Shown here: positions 54,281 through 63,029 of the stretch, piece by piece
How the letters are laid out: the number at the start of each line of letters is the position of its first letter
Numbering within the stretch: the stretch's first letter is position 1
NCBI GenBank assembly: GCA_963835085.1
Contig: CAWIED010000001.1
Coordinates: 2,294,001-2,358,000, forward strand
Reading direction: 5' to 3'
DNA from: JBDIAG01 sp963835085
Lineage (GTDB): Bacteria > Actinomycetota > Actinomycetes > Actinomycetales > CAWJMD01
Length of the DNA stretch: 64,000 nucleotides
The notes under the pieces: model-generated
What the model saw: only the letters and a program-made list of their open reading frames with translations
What the model was told of the DNA's origin: nothing
The model's database searches: none
Position numbers and translations under genes: made by a program

Positions 54281-55432
54281 ATGAGAGTGCGGTTGCATCC
54301 TGATCTCGTCATGGTCTGGCGAGGCCCCACCACAATCCAGATCGGGCTAGACGCCCACGGCCTGATCCTGGACGACCTCACCCCCGGCGAAGAGCGGCTG
54401 CTTCAGGCGCTCGTGAACGGGGAACTCACCGAACGCGGGCTGTATCGGCTGGCCAGGCGCAATGCCGTCGACCCCGCACTCGTCACAGAGCTGCTCGAGG
54501 AATTGCGCAACCGCGGTGCCCTGTTGCAGGCCACGCCTCCCCCACCGCAGCCGCCGCCAGTCGAGCAGCTACGACTCGACCCCCGTCGAACCGAACCGGA
54601 TTCGGGGGCCAAACCTCGCTCCCGCCGCTCCCCTCGCCTCGATCCACGCCGGCAGACGACCTTCCTGACCGCCGCGGCCAGGGCCGCCACCCTGCGCTAC
54701 CCCGGCGCGAGCGGTTGGCAGATCGTGCACCGGCGCCAGGAGCGGACCGCTCTCATGGTGGGCGCCGGTCCGTCCGGTTTGCGGGTGGCGACGGGACTCG
54801 TGCGTGCCGGAGTGGGCACGGTGCTGCTGTTCGACGAGGGACGGGTGACCACGGCCGACGTGGAGGCGGGCCCCTGGTTCGAGTCCGACGACGTGGGCCG
54901 ACGCCGACAGCACGCCGCCGTGGCGCACATCGACGGACTCCTGCCCAGCCACACGCTCGATCGCCCCGCCGACCTGGCGGTGATCACGGCCGACGGTGCA
55001 CTGGCACCGTCGTCGTGCGACACGTTCGTGCGGGCCGACGTGGCGCACCTGCCGCTCATCCTCCGCGAGCGCGACGCGGTGGTGGGGCCTCTGGTGCGGC
55101 CAGGGCACACGTCGTGTCTGAGGTGCGTGGAGCTCTACCGCACCGACCGGGATCCGCAGTGGCCGGCCGTGGCCGCCCAGGTGGCCTCGCACAGGTTTCC
55201 GCCACGTGATCCCTCGCTGCTCGACCTGGCCGCGGCCGTCACGGTTGCCCAGGCGTTGCAGGGTCTTGACGGCATCACGACGCCATTGAGCGAAGGCACC
55301 AGCCTGGAGCTGTCTCTGGACGATCCGGTGCCGACGCTTCGCCCGTGGCCGGGCCATCCGCGGTGCGGCTGCAGCTGGCCGCCGGCCAGCGCCGCGTCCC
55401 GGTCGAGCCTGCAACGGCTCGCCCTGCGGTGA
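54281..55432 (+). CDS. ThiF/E1-like protein
   Basis: A 383-residue protein. The first 100 residues are a winged-helix-like domain resembling precursor-peptide recognition domains of azole/TOMM cyclases (EERLLQALVNGELTERGLYRLA). A ThiF-type nucleotide fold opens LMVGAGPSGLRVATGLVRAGVGTVLLFDEGRVT near 158, and C-terminal CxxC and CxC cysteines (TSCLRCVE, HPRCGCSW) suggest a zinc site. The catalytic Cys of classical E1 enzymes is not obvious. The gene is conserved in this housekeeping block with no precursor peptide or YcaO nearby, so RiPP synthesis is unlikely. Confidence 0.8.
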   Translation: MRVRLHPDLVMVWRGPTTIQIGLDAHGLILDDLTPGEERLLQALVNGELTERGLYRLARRNAVDPALVTELLEELRNRGALLQATPPPPQPPPVEQLRLDPRRTEPDSGAKPRSRRSPRLDPRRQTTFLTAAARAATLRYPGASGWQIVHRRQERTALMVGAGPSGLRVATGLVRAGVGTVLLFDEGRVTTADVEAGPWFESDDVGRRRQHAAVAHIDGLLPSHTLDRPADLAVITADGALAPSSCDTFVRADVAHLPLILRERDAVVGPLVRPGHTSCLRCVELYRTDRDPQWPAVAAQVASHRFPPRDPSLLDLAAAVTVAQALQGLDGITTPLSEGTSLELSLDDPVPTLRPWPGHPRCGCSWPPASAASRSSLQRLALR

Positions 55433-55531
55433 AGCGTCGAACGCCGGAAGTGCTCAGCATCCGAAGCTGTGATTATGCGGCCGTAAACGCTCCTGTCCGC
55501 GGCTCAGATGAAGCCGGGAGACAATGACGCC

Positions 55532-56845
55532 GTGAGCGAGGTCCCCCGGAGCACCTTCGGCCGTACCGCAAGACTGGCTAGCCTGCCGATCGGCTACGCC
55601 GGACGCACTGCGCTGGGCCTGGGCAAACGGCTCGGGGGCAAGCCTGCCGAGGCAGTGACGGCGGAGCTCCAGGCCCGCACCGCTGAGCAGCTGTTCAAGG
55701 TGCTGGGTGAGCTCAAGGGTGGTGCGATGAAGTTCGGGCAGGCGCTGTCCATCTTCGAGGCGGCCTTTCCCGACGAGCTCGCGGGACCGTACCGGGCCAC
55801 GCTCACCAAACTGCAAGACTCCGCGCCGGCGCTGCCGCCCTCGACGGTGCACCGGGTGCTGGCCGGCCAGCTCGGACGGCAATGGCGGCGCAAGTTCGAC
55901 TCGTTCGACGACACGCCCGCAGCGGCCGCCTCGATCGGCCAGGTGCACCGTGCGGTGTGGAAGGACGGCACGCCAGTGGCCGTAAAGGTGCAGTATCCGG
56001 GCGCCGGAGAGGCGTTGATCTCAGACCTGCACCAGCTCGGCCGGGCGGCGCGGGTGGGCACGTCGTGGTTGCCGGGCATCGAGATCGGCCCGATCCTGGC
56101 CGAGCTTCAGGAGCGGATGGTGGAGGAGCTCGACTACACGGCCGAGGGCGAACAACAGCAGCGCTTCGCCGACGGATTGGCCGAGATCGAGGAGTTCGCG
56201 ATTCCCTCGGTGCTGGCGAGCACGGAGAAGGTGCTCGTCACGGAATGGCTCGACGGAGTGCCGCTGTCGCGCGTGATCACCGACGGCACCCGCGAACAAC
56301 GCGATCTGGCAGCGTTGCGGTACCTGGAGTTCCTCTTCCTGGGCCCCTCCGAGGTGGGCCTGCTGCACGCCGACCCGCATCCCGGCAATTTCCGGTTGCT
56401 CGATGACGGACGCTTCGGGGTGCTCGACTTCGGCGCCGTCAAGCATCTGCCGCACGGCATGCCCCCCGAGATCGGCCGGCTGCTCACCCTGGGCCTGCGT
56501 GACGACGCCGAGGCCGTGGTGGACGGGCTGCGCGTCGAGGGCTTCATCAAGCCCAGCATGCGGATCGACGGGCCGGGCCTGCTGGCCTACCTGGCACCCT
56601 TCATGGAGCCCGCGAGACATGAGACGTTCACCTTCAGCCGGACGTGGCTGCAGCAGCTGTTCGCGCATCTCAACAACCCTCGCCGACCGGAATGGGCGGT
56701 GGGCCTGAAGCTCAACCTGCCGCCGGAATACGTCCTGATTCATCGGGTGTGGATCGGCGGCATCGGAGTGCTCTGCCAACTCGACGGACGGGTGGCCGTG
56801 CTCGACGTTCTCGAAGACCACCTGCCCGACTTCGAACGTCCCTGA
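55532..56845 (+). CDS. ABC1/AarF/UbiB-family kinase-like protein
   Basis: A 437-residue atypical kinase: GELKGGAMKFGQALSIFEAAFPDE is the ABC1 KxGQ region near 60, SIGQVHRAVWKDGTPVAVKVQYPG the Ala-rich loop and Lys, LLHADPHPGNFRLLDDGRFGVLDFGAVK the catalytic and metal motifs near 280. Family members regulate lipid/quinone metabolism. Matches the Rv3197 position. GTG 55532 is chosen over ATG 55508 by family length. Confidence 0.92.
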   Translation: MSEVPRSTFGRTARLASLPIGYAGRTALGLGKRLGGKPAEAVTAELQARTAEQLFKVLGELKGGAMKFGQALSIFEAAFPDELAGPYRATLTKLQDSAPALPPSTVHRVLAGQLGRQWRRKFDSFDDTPAAAASIGQVHRAVWKDGTPVAVKVQYPGAGEALISDLHQLGRAARVGTSWLPGIEIGPILAELQERMVEELDYTAEGEQQQRFADGLAEIEEFAIPSVLASTEKVLVTEWLDGVPLSRVITDGTREQRDLAALRYLEFLFLGPSEVGLLHADPHPGNFRLLDDGRFGVLDFGAVKHLPHGMPPEIGRLLTLGLRDDAEAVVDGLRVEGFIKPSMRIDGPGLLAYLAPFMEPARHETFTFSRTWLQQLFAHLNNPRRPEWAVGLKLNLPPEYVLIHRVWIGGIGVLCQLDGRVAVLDVLEDHLPDFERP

Positions 56846-56883
56846 CACACCGGCTTCGCGGTTCAGCAGACCTCGGTCGCGGT

Positions 56884-57495
56884 TCAGCAGACGCGGCGGA
56901 TCAGACCCGTCTTGAGGTCGAGCAGAAAGCCGCCCACGTCGATCTGCCCGAGGTAGGCCCAGGACGTGACGCGCTGCACGTCGTGCTTCAGCGCGCCCTC
57001 CTGGTCTGTGCTGGCCTTGAACGAGATGGCCCGGGTGTCGGGGCCGCCCGCCGCACGGATGGCGGCATGCACGTCGGCCTCGGTGCCCTGGGCCATTCGG
57101 CAGCCGGTGTGCTGCACGATCATCATCCGCTTGACCCCCAGCAGGTAGGAGGCGAGCACCATGGTGCGCAGCACGTCCTGGGTCACTCGCGCCCCGGCGT
57201 TGCGCAGGATCTTGGCGTCGCCCTTCTCCAACCCGAGCATGCCGAGGGGGTCGATCCGCGAATCCATGCAGGTGAGCACCGCCAACCCGCGCGCCGCAGT
57301 GGCCTCCAACTGAGGCTGCTCGGTGCTGTTGGCCCATGCCACGTTGGCAGCGAGCACATCGGCAAACGGGTCGTTGGCCGGGGTGGAGTTGAGCAAACCT
57401 GATGATGGCGAACCCGAAGCTGATGAATCAGAAGTGGCTGAATGAGAAGTCAGGGAATCAGAAGCCAGTGAACCGGGGGATGTCGACTCGACCAT
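56884..57495 (-). CDS. Beta-carbonic anhydrase
   Basis: A 203-residue enzyme: TCMDSRIDPL (zinc Cys, Asp-Arg dyad) near 75, QHTGCRMA (His, Cys) near 125, and NAGARV. The N-terminal 45 residues are Ser-rich (SLTSHSATSDSSASGS), an unusual disordered extension. Its last 5 codons lie in a 16-bp direct duplication at 56856-56892. Converts CO2 and bicarbonate, possibly feeding the carboxylases of the acyl-CoA routes. Confidence 0.92.
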   Translation of the reverse strand: MVESTSPGSLASDSLTSHSATSDSSASGSPSSGLLNSTPANDPFADVLAANVAWANSTEQPQLEATAARGLAVLTCMDSRIDPLGMLGLEKGDAKILRNAGARVTQDVLRTMVLASYLLGVKRMMIVQHTGCRMAQGTEADVHAAIRAAGGPDTRAISFKASTDQEGALKHDVQRVTSWAYLGQIDVGGFLLDLKTGLIRRVC

Positions 57496-57581
57496 GGCGC
57501 CAGCGTAGGCCGCGCAGGCCTGGCTCCTCTCGGCGAATGGTTGTGAGGGTCACCACGTGCGGTCCGCGCTGGGTGCGCTCC

Positions 57582-58046
57582 TCAGGTCAAGGGGGCGTCG
57601 GCACGCGACGTGACGGTCATCGTGATGCCTGCCTGCCACCCACTCAGCACCCAGGAGACCAGCGCTGGGTGGGCAGTGGCCTGCAGGGTCACCTCCGCCG
57701 TACGGCCGCCCGGAGCCCCGGTAGGCGCCACCACCTGCAGATCATGGAGACCGGTCGGTGTCGCGTGCAGATACCCACGGACCGAGTTCTGCACGCTGTC
57801 GTCGGTCAACGGCACCACATCGGATCCGCCGATGCCGGTGCGCAGGTAACTGTCGGGCGACACCTCGTCCGCGGCGTCGAGGGCGGCGGCATCGGCCACC
57901 GCCAACAGCCGCTTGCGTTCCAGATGCACCGAGGTCGCCGCGGTGACAACGAGGATCAGGCTCGCAGCGATCACCACGTAGCAGAGCACCAAGATGGCGA
58001 TCGCCCCCTCGTCACCCGTGGGCCGGCGAGAAGGCCATGCCCTCAT
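57582..58046 (-). CDS. TadG-like pilus accessory protein
   Basis: A 154-residue protein: basic N-terminus with DEGAIAILVLCYVVIAASLILVVTA, then HLERKRLLAVADAAALDAAD, the pattern of putative Flp pilus proteins (PF13400-like). Start ATG 58046 overlaps the TadE stop. Last gene of the Tad operon. Confidence 0.85.
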   Translation of the reverse strand: MRAWPSRRPTGDEGAIAILVLCYVVIAASLILVVTAATSVHLERKRLLAVADAAALDAADEVSPDSYLRTGIGGSDVVPLTDDSVQNSVRGYLHATPTGLHDLQVVAPTGAPGGRTAEVTLQATAHPALVSWVLSGWQAGITMTVTSRADAPLT

Positions 58047-58510
58047 GCGCGGAACCGATCGACCACGGCCCGCCCGGTACCCTCGACGGGCACCCAAGTG
58101 GGAATGGCCCGGTTGACAAAGGCGGGTATTCCGGGCAGCACGACGTCTACCCGGACCGTGACCGTCACCGCGGATTGCGCACTGAGGCAAGGACTCTCGC
58201 TGCAGCGCAGACTTACCTTGGCAGCGGACGGCCCTGGTTCGGCAAAGCCCTGATCGCGCAGCGCGAGATCGACGACGGTGTCGAGCCGCGCGGCCGCCTG
58301 TCGGTCGTCGGGAGCGGTGACCACCGTCCGGGCACCGTCGCGGGCGGCTCCCTCCACCGCAAAGGAGGCTGCCTGCAGTCGACCGAGCACGACGACGAGG
58401 TAGAGCAGCGGAACCAACAGCAGCACTCCGAGGACGAGGAACTCGACGATGGCATTGCCGTTCTCGCCGCCGACAAGCAGCCGTGGACTGTCAGCGCCGC
58501 CCTTCGTCAT
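58043..58510 (-). CDS. TadE-like minor pilin
   Basis: A 155-residue protein: GNAIVEFLVLGVLLLVPLLYLVVVLGRLQAASFAVEGAARDGAR is the TadE helix with the essential Glu (VEF). Four-base overlaps on both sides tie it into the operon. Confidence 0.9.
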   Translation of the reverse strand: MTKGGADSPRLLVGGENGNAIVEFLVLGVLLLVPLLYLVVVLGRLQAASFAVEGAARDGARTVVTAPDDRQAAARLDTVVDLALRDQGFAEPGPSAAKVSLRCSESPCLSAQSAVTVTVRVDVVLPGIPAFVNRAIPTWVPVEGTGRAVVDRFRA

Positions 58511-58881
58511 CGCGGGCCCTCGATGAGTCCATGGCCCACTGCCGTCACAGAGTTGCCCACGCCCAGCAGCCCGAGCGCGGGCAGGGGCGCCCGTACTTCC
58601 ACTTCCACCACGGCGACCCCGTTCACGATCGACGACCGAGCAATCACATCGCGGGAGTAGGCGGGGCCGAGGGATTCGGTCAACAGCTGACGCGTCCGGG
58701 CGACCCCGTCGGTAGGCACGCGGTCAGCCAAGCCCGCGTACCGGGCGCCCTCGGAGGCGCAGTCGATCAGGGTGTTTCGTACGTGCACCACCAGCGCGAG
58801 CTGCAGCACGCCGAGAAACATGAAGGTCAGAAGGCCCGCGATCGCGACGAACTCGACGACAGCCGCACCCGCATCGCTCAG
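58507..58881 (-). CDS. TadE-like minor pilin, probable CTG start
   Basis: A 124-residue protein: DAGAAVVEFVAIAGLLTFMFLGVLQLALVVHVRNTLIDCASEGARYAG is a TadE helix with Glu. The frame has no ATG, GTG or TTG near the helix; the only plausible start is CTG 58881, which overlaps the Flp stop as CTGA. The next in-frame ATG (59118) would add 79 residues of atypical composition through the pilin gene. Confidence 0.75.
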   Translation of the reverse strand: MSDAGAAVVEFVAIAGLLTFMFLGVLQLALVVHVRNTLIDCASEGARYAGLADRVPTDGVARTRQLLTESLGPAYSRDVIARSSIVNGVAVVEVEVRAPLPALGLLGVGNSVTAVGHGLIEGPR

Positions 58882-59072
58882 TGCTGCAGGACCCGGTTCA
58901 TCGACTCGTTGAATACGTTCTGCAACTGGTTGCCGGCCAGCGTCCACAACACGACGACGAGACCCGCGGTCATGAGGGTCACCATGACCCAGCCGGGCAC
59001 GTCGCCCCGATCGCTTGGCTGCAGGCGCAGTAACAGCCACCGTCGAGTGAGCCATTCGCTCATGTTCGTCAT
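58878..59072 (-). CDS. Flp-type pilin
   Basis: A 64-residue protein: DRGDVPGWVMVTLMTAGLVVVLWTLAGNQLQ and a short tail VFNESMNRVLQH, the form taken by actinobacterial Flp pilins, with a prepilin site near the Gly before DVPGW. GGAG lies 6 bases upstream of ATG 59072. Probably the major fibre subunit. Confidence 0.85.
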   Translation of the reverse strand: MTNMSEWLTRRWLLLRLQPSDRGDVPGWVMVTLMTAGLVVVLWTLAGNQLQNVFNESMNRVLQH

Positions 59073-59114
59073 CCCTTTCTCCGGCCCGAAGGCTCTCTGC
59101 TGCGGTCATTTTCG

Positions 59115-60098
59115 TCACGGGCCGGTTACGCCGAGCACCGCTATGCCGGGATAGACGGCGAACACCACCGTCACGGGCAGAACCAGGAAGACCACCGGAG
59201 CCATCATGGCGATCTCCTTCTTGCCGCCGGTCTCCATCAACTGCCGGCGGCTGGCCTCGCGCACATCGCTGGCCTGCGCCCGCAGCACCTCGGCCAACGG
59301 CGTGCCGCGCTCGACGGCCACCGCCACCCCGTCGACGAAGCGCGACAGGATCGGCAGCGACGTGCGCGCGGCCAGGCCCTCGAGGGCAGCCACCAGGCTC
59401 GCGCCCGCGCGTGCGTCGGCCAGGGTGCGCCGCAGTTCGGCGGCCAGTTCGCCGCTGGTGCCTCGCGAGACCCGCTCCAACGCTCCGACCGCACCTTCTC
59501 CCGCGCTGACGCTCAGCGCGAGAAGCTCAGCGACAGTGGGGAACTCAGCAAGAATTCGATTGTTGCGCTGATGTATTCGGTAAGTCAGCAACTGATCGCG
59601 ACCCACGATGCCGCACACGGCGCAGACAACGATCGCCATGAGCATCACGAGCGGGGCAAAGCCCTGCCGCACACCGATGAGCACGGCCAGCGCGAGGCCC
59701 AGGGCGAGGCCGATCGCGCCGCAGGCCACCTGCTGAGCGCGGAACTGCTCGACGGTGGTCACCGCGCCCAGCTGGTCGAGCCTGCGGCGTACGGAGGCCG
59801 ATCCGCCGCTCACCCGGTCTATCCAGGCCACGAGATCGTCGGTGATCGGTCGCAACAGCGCTTCGAGCGTGTCGAGCCCGGTGCGCGTGCGGTGCACGGT
59901 GAGCAATGCCGACGGCGGGGTCGCATCGCGGATATAGGGAGCCAGCCGGTCGTCGAGAGTGGGTCTGCGGTTGCGCGGCAATCGTGCCAGGACGACAAGA
60001 ACCCCCACCGCCAAGAGGCCTGCGAAACCAGATCCCCACCACGACAAGGGAATTCCATCGAGCGTGAGCGGACCGCCACGAGCCAGAACAACGTTCAT
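59115..60098 (-). CDS. tadC: Tad secretion inner-membrane protein TadC
   Basis: A 327-residue protein of the T2SSF/GspF class: LDQLGAVTTVEQFRAQQV, HQRNNRILAEFPTVAELLALSVSAGEGAVGALERVSRGTSGELA and C-terminal helices. Start ATG 60098 overlaps the TadB stop; a much longer frame to 60782 is shadow of tadB. Confidence 0.9.
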   Translation of the reverse strand: MNVVLARGGPLTLDGIPLSWWGSGFAGLLAVGVLVVLARLPRNRRPTLDDRLAPYIRDATPPSALLTVHRTRTGLDTLEALLRPITDDLVAWIDRVSGGSASVRRRLDQLGAVTTVEQFRAQQVACGAIGLALGLALAVLIGVRQGFAPLVMLMAIVVCAVCGIVGRDQLLTYRIHQRNNRILAEFPTVAELLALSVSAGEGAVGALERVSRGTSGELAAELRRTLADARAGASLVAALEGLAARTSLPILSRFVDGVAVAVERGTPLAEVLRAQASDVREASRRQLMETGGKKEIAMMAPVVFLVLPVTVVFAVYPGIAVLGVTGP

Positions 60099-60958
60099 CG
60101 CAGCACCCTGGCTTCGTCGGGCAGCCGTCCGATGCGCATCATCACGCGGTATGACAGCACCGAGACCACCGCGCCGACGGCCAACACCACCATCCCGGCT
60201 GGACGGTTGTACGCGCTCACCGCCTCCGGCCGGGACGCCAACAGCGCCAACACGATCCAGGGTGCGGCCACGGCCAACCGAGCACCGTTGACGGTCCAGC
60301 TCTGCCGGGCCTCGAGTTCGGCGCGGGTGCGCGCGTCTTCGCGAAGAAAGGCGCTCAGCGTGCGCAGCAGCCGTCCGAGGTCGGTGCCGCCGACCTCCCG
60401 AGTGAGGCGCAATGCCTCGATGATGCGGTCGGCAACCGGGTCGGCCAGGGTCGCCTTGAGCCGGTTGAGGCAGTCCGCGAACCGGCCGGTGGCCCGGTAG
60501 TCCTCGGCGAAGTCGGCGAACGCCGGACGCAAGGCCTCGGGTCCGCGCTCTGAGAGTTGCCCCAACGCTTCGGGCAGCGAGAGCCCGGCGCGAATGCCCG
60601 AAGCCAGGTGATCGACCGCCTCGGGCCACAATTCCCGCAACACCACACGTCGGCGACGTGCCCGCGCACGCACGCCGGCCAGCGGTCCCCAGCCGGCGAG
60701 CACCGCGAAACAGGTTGCGATCGGCGGAGACTGGCTGACGCCATAGGCCGTCACGAATGTCAGCGCCGCCACGAGCACGCAAGCGGCGATGAACACTCCG
60801 GGGCCGACTCTGCCGAAACCCGCCTGGCTGAGCTCATCGGCGAGCCGCTGGCGCGGCCCGCCGGAGGTGATGCGTCGCGCGGCAGGGTCGGCTGCCCAGC
60901 ACGACCACCAGATTAGGAACAACCCGATCCCCAAGGTCAGACCCGCGAGATTGCCCAT
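60095..60958 (-). CDS. tadB: Tad secretion inner-membrane protein TadB
   Basis: A 287-residue T2SSF-domain protein: ELWPEAVDHLASGIRAGLSLPEALGQLSERGP, and DRIIEALRLTREVGGTDLGRLLRTLSAFLREDARTRAELEARQSWTVNGAR. Three or four helices. Starts 3 bases after tadA. Confidence 0.92.
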   Translation of the reverse strand: MGNLAGLTLGIGLFLIWWSCWAADPAARRITSGGPRQRLADELSQAGFGRVGPGVFIAACVLVAALTFVTAYGVSQSPPIATCFAVLAGWGPLAGVRARARRRRVVLRELWPEAVDHLASGIRAGLSLPEALGQLSERGPEALRPAFADFAEDYRATGRFADCLNRLKATLADPVADRIIEALRLTREVGGTDLGRLLRTLSAFLREDARTRAELEARQSWTVNGARLAVAAPWIVLALLASRPEAVSAYNRPAGMVVLAVGAVVSVLSYRVMMRIGRLPDEARVLR

Positions 60959-60961
60959 GGG

Positions 60962-62194
60962 TCACGCCGCCTCGGCAGCGCGCAGCAAGGAGAGCACGTC
61001 GAAGCCCGCCCGCTCGAACCGGTCGAGATGCGGCGGGTAGCCCTCGGCCCGCACCAGTCGCTCGCCGCGCGTCGTGAAGATGTCGGCAGTCTCGATCACG
61101 TCGTCCTCCACCCGGCCGGGCACCGCGACGATCTCGCGCAACCGCCGGGTTCCGTCACGTCCCAACGCGACGTGCGCCACCAGGTCGACGCTGGCGGCGA
61201 CGGTGGGCACGACGAACCGGGAGCCCACGTTCTCCCCCGCCAGCAGTGGCAACGTGCACATCTTGGTGATGGCCTCGCGGGCGCTGTTGGCGTGGATCGA
61301 AGCCATGCCCGGCAGACCGGAGTTCAACGCGATGAGCAGGTCGAGGCTCTCTGCCTGGCGCACCTCTCCCACGACGATCCGGCTGGGCCGCATGCGCAGC
61401 GCCTCTTTGACCAGCCGGCGCAGAGGAATCTCCCCGGTGCCTTCGAGGCTGGGCTGTCGGCACTGCATGGCAACCCAATCGCGCAGTGGCAGCTTCAGCT
61501 CGAAGACCTCCTCGCACGAGATCACTCGCTCGCGCGGCGGGATGGACGCCGCAAGACAGTTGAGGAGAGTTGTCTTGCCGGCTTGGGTGCCGCCGCTGAC
61601 CAGCACATTGAGGCCTGCCGCCATCGCGGCGTCGAGAAAGGCCGCAGCCTGCGACGTGAGCGTGCCCAGCGTCACCAGATCGTCGAGCCGAGAAGCCTTC
61701 ACGACGAACTTGCGGATGTTGACCGCCCAATGCCGCATGGTCACATCGGGAATGGTGACGTGCAGCCGGGAGCCGTCGGCGAGCATGGCATCGACGAACG
61801 GAGTGGAGAGGTCAACTCGTCGGCCTGACGACTTCAGCATCCGCTCCACGAGGTCGCGTACCTGACCGGCCGTGAGGATCGTGGTGGTGAGCTCAGGCAC
61901 GCCGTCGCGTGCCACGAACAATTTACCGGGTTCGTTGACCCAGATTTCCTCTATGCGTGGATCATCCAGATAAGGCTGCAACGGACCCAGGCCCGCCACC
62001 GCGTCGACAACGGACTTTGCAGCCCGCCCCGGGTCGCCGATGGGCGGCAGTCCGCCTGCAAGAGAACGGGTTCCATAGTCGGCGACCGCGTCGTCGACCA
62101 GCTGCCGGAACGCGACCGGCTCCGCCACCGGATCGATGCCCCGACGGCGCACAACCTCGCGCACCTCATCCTCCACGATGCCGGTCGCGTCCAT
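60962..62194 (-). CDS. tadA: Tad/CpaF-type secretion ATPase
   Basis: A 410-residue ATPase: LGPLQPYLDDPRIEEIWVNEPGKLFVA, Walker A VLVSGGTQAGKTTLLNCLAA near 200, Asp-box/Walker B RPSRIVVGEVRQAESLDLLIALNSGLPGMASIHANSAREAI near 270-310. Powers Flp pilus assembly. First gene of the operon; no CpaE/TadZ or prepilin peptidase is adjacent. Confidence 0.95.
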   Translation of the reverse strand: MDATGIVEDEVREVVRRRGIDPVAEPVAFRQLVDDAVADYGTRSLAGGLPPIGDPGRAAKSVVDAVAGLGPLQPYLDDPRIEEIWVNEPGKLFVARDGVPELTTTILTAGQVRDLVERMLKSSGRRVDLSTPFVDAMLADGSRLHVTIPDVTMRHWAVNIRKFVVKASRLDDLVTLGTLTSQAAAFLDAAMAAGLNVLVSGGTQAGKTTLLNCLAASIPPRERVISCEEVFELKLPLRDWVAMQCRQPSLEGTGEIPLRRLVKEALRMRPSRIVVGEVRQAESLDLLIALNSGLPGMASIHANSAREAITKMCTLPLLAGENVGSRFVVPTVAASVDLVAHVALGRDGTRRLREIVAVPGRVEDDVIETADIFTTRGERLVRAEGYPPHLDRFERAGFDVLSLLRAAEAA

Positions 62195-62516
62195 GCCACC
62201 CCCCTGCCCCGCCTCAGCAGTTACGTCCGCACCCGATGTGCGGACGCCCAGTCGGACTACGGTAAGCAGAAGAAATCACGCCGCGTGAGTTATCCACAGG
62301 CATGGCCACGATCAGCCCGCCAGCCGCGGGTGACGCGGTCCTGATCTGCCCGAAAGATGTCACCCGAACGCGCGACCCACCCGGCGGAGTCCCGACTGCC
62401 AGGTGCCTGGTCACTACGGCCGGCCAGCACGGCAATACCGAGGGTGATCCCCCAGCGCCACGACCTCGAAACCCGAAGCGCCCACCTCACTCGCGGAAAC
62501 CTGCCATCCACTTACG
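62195..62516. other. Gap upstream of tadA
   Basis: About 320 bases between divergent tadA and the truncated module. The tadA promoter should lie here. I see no RNA or operator; open frames are not protein-like until about 62520. Confidence 0.4.
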
Positions 62517-62637
62517 GTGCCGGCACCCCGTGGCGCTCGTGCTCGCCGACCTGCTGACCCTGCCGGGCCGCAGCGACGCCGAGGCCGCGCAGCTCATGGA
62601 CACGCTCGGTCGCACCGACAAGGCGTGGGAGGCATGA
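62517..62637 (+). pseudogene. C-terminal remnant upstream of the nucleotidyltransferase remnant
   Basis: The reading frame ends VALVLADLLTLPGRSDAEAA, then QLMDTLGRTDKAWEA and stop TGA overlapping the next ATG. Sequence upstream in the frame (to 62302) is Pro/Arg-biased, so I take only the end as a real protein, the tail of a lost partner gene. Confidence 0.45.
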
Positions 62638-63029
62638 TGGATATCGCTCCTGAGTACGTCGTCGCCCGCCGCGTGCTGCTCGACGCTCTGGCCGCGTTGG
62701 AGGGCCACCTAGACAACCGCATCCTCGTTGGCGCTCAGGCCGTCTATCACCACACCGGCGATGCCGACCTGAACGTGCCACTACTGACCACCGACGCCGA
62801 CCTGGCGATCAACACCCGCGATCTCGCCGATACACCCGAGATCGGTAGCGTCTTGCGCTCCGCCGGATTCACACCCGGTCCCAACCCGGGGCACTGGGTC
62901 AACGTCGGCGACGTAGCCGTCGACCTCATGGTGGTTCCACATCAGGCAGGCACGCCCTCGACGCATTCCGCGTCAGGCCGTTCTCAGCCGGCGCCCTGGC
63001 GGCCACGCTGCGTGAGCCGATGCTCGTAG
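62634..63029 (+). pseudogene. Nucleotidyltransferase-like (AbiEii-like) remnant
   Basis: The frame reads VVARRVLLDALAALEGHLDN, ILVGAQAVYHHTGDAD, TTDADLAINTRDLAD and VNVGDVAVDLMVVPHQAG, a nucleotidyltransferase-fold start with the TDADLA acidic motif, as in AbiEii-like toxins. After VVPHQAG it turns into odd sequence and ends inside the response regulator gene, so about 100 residues are missing. Confidence 0.6.

Noticed and set aside
54281..55432. RiPP (azole) biosynthetic cluster
   Set aside because: No YcaO, dehydrogenase, precursor peptide or transporter adjoins the ThiF-like gene; the neighbours are housekeeping genes.
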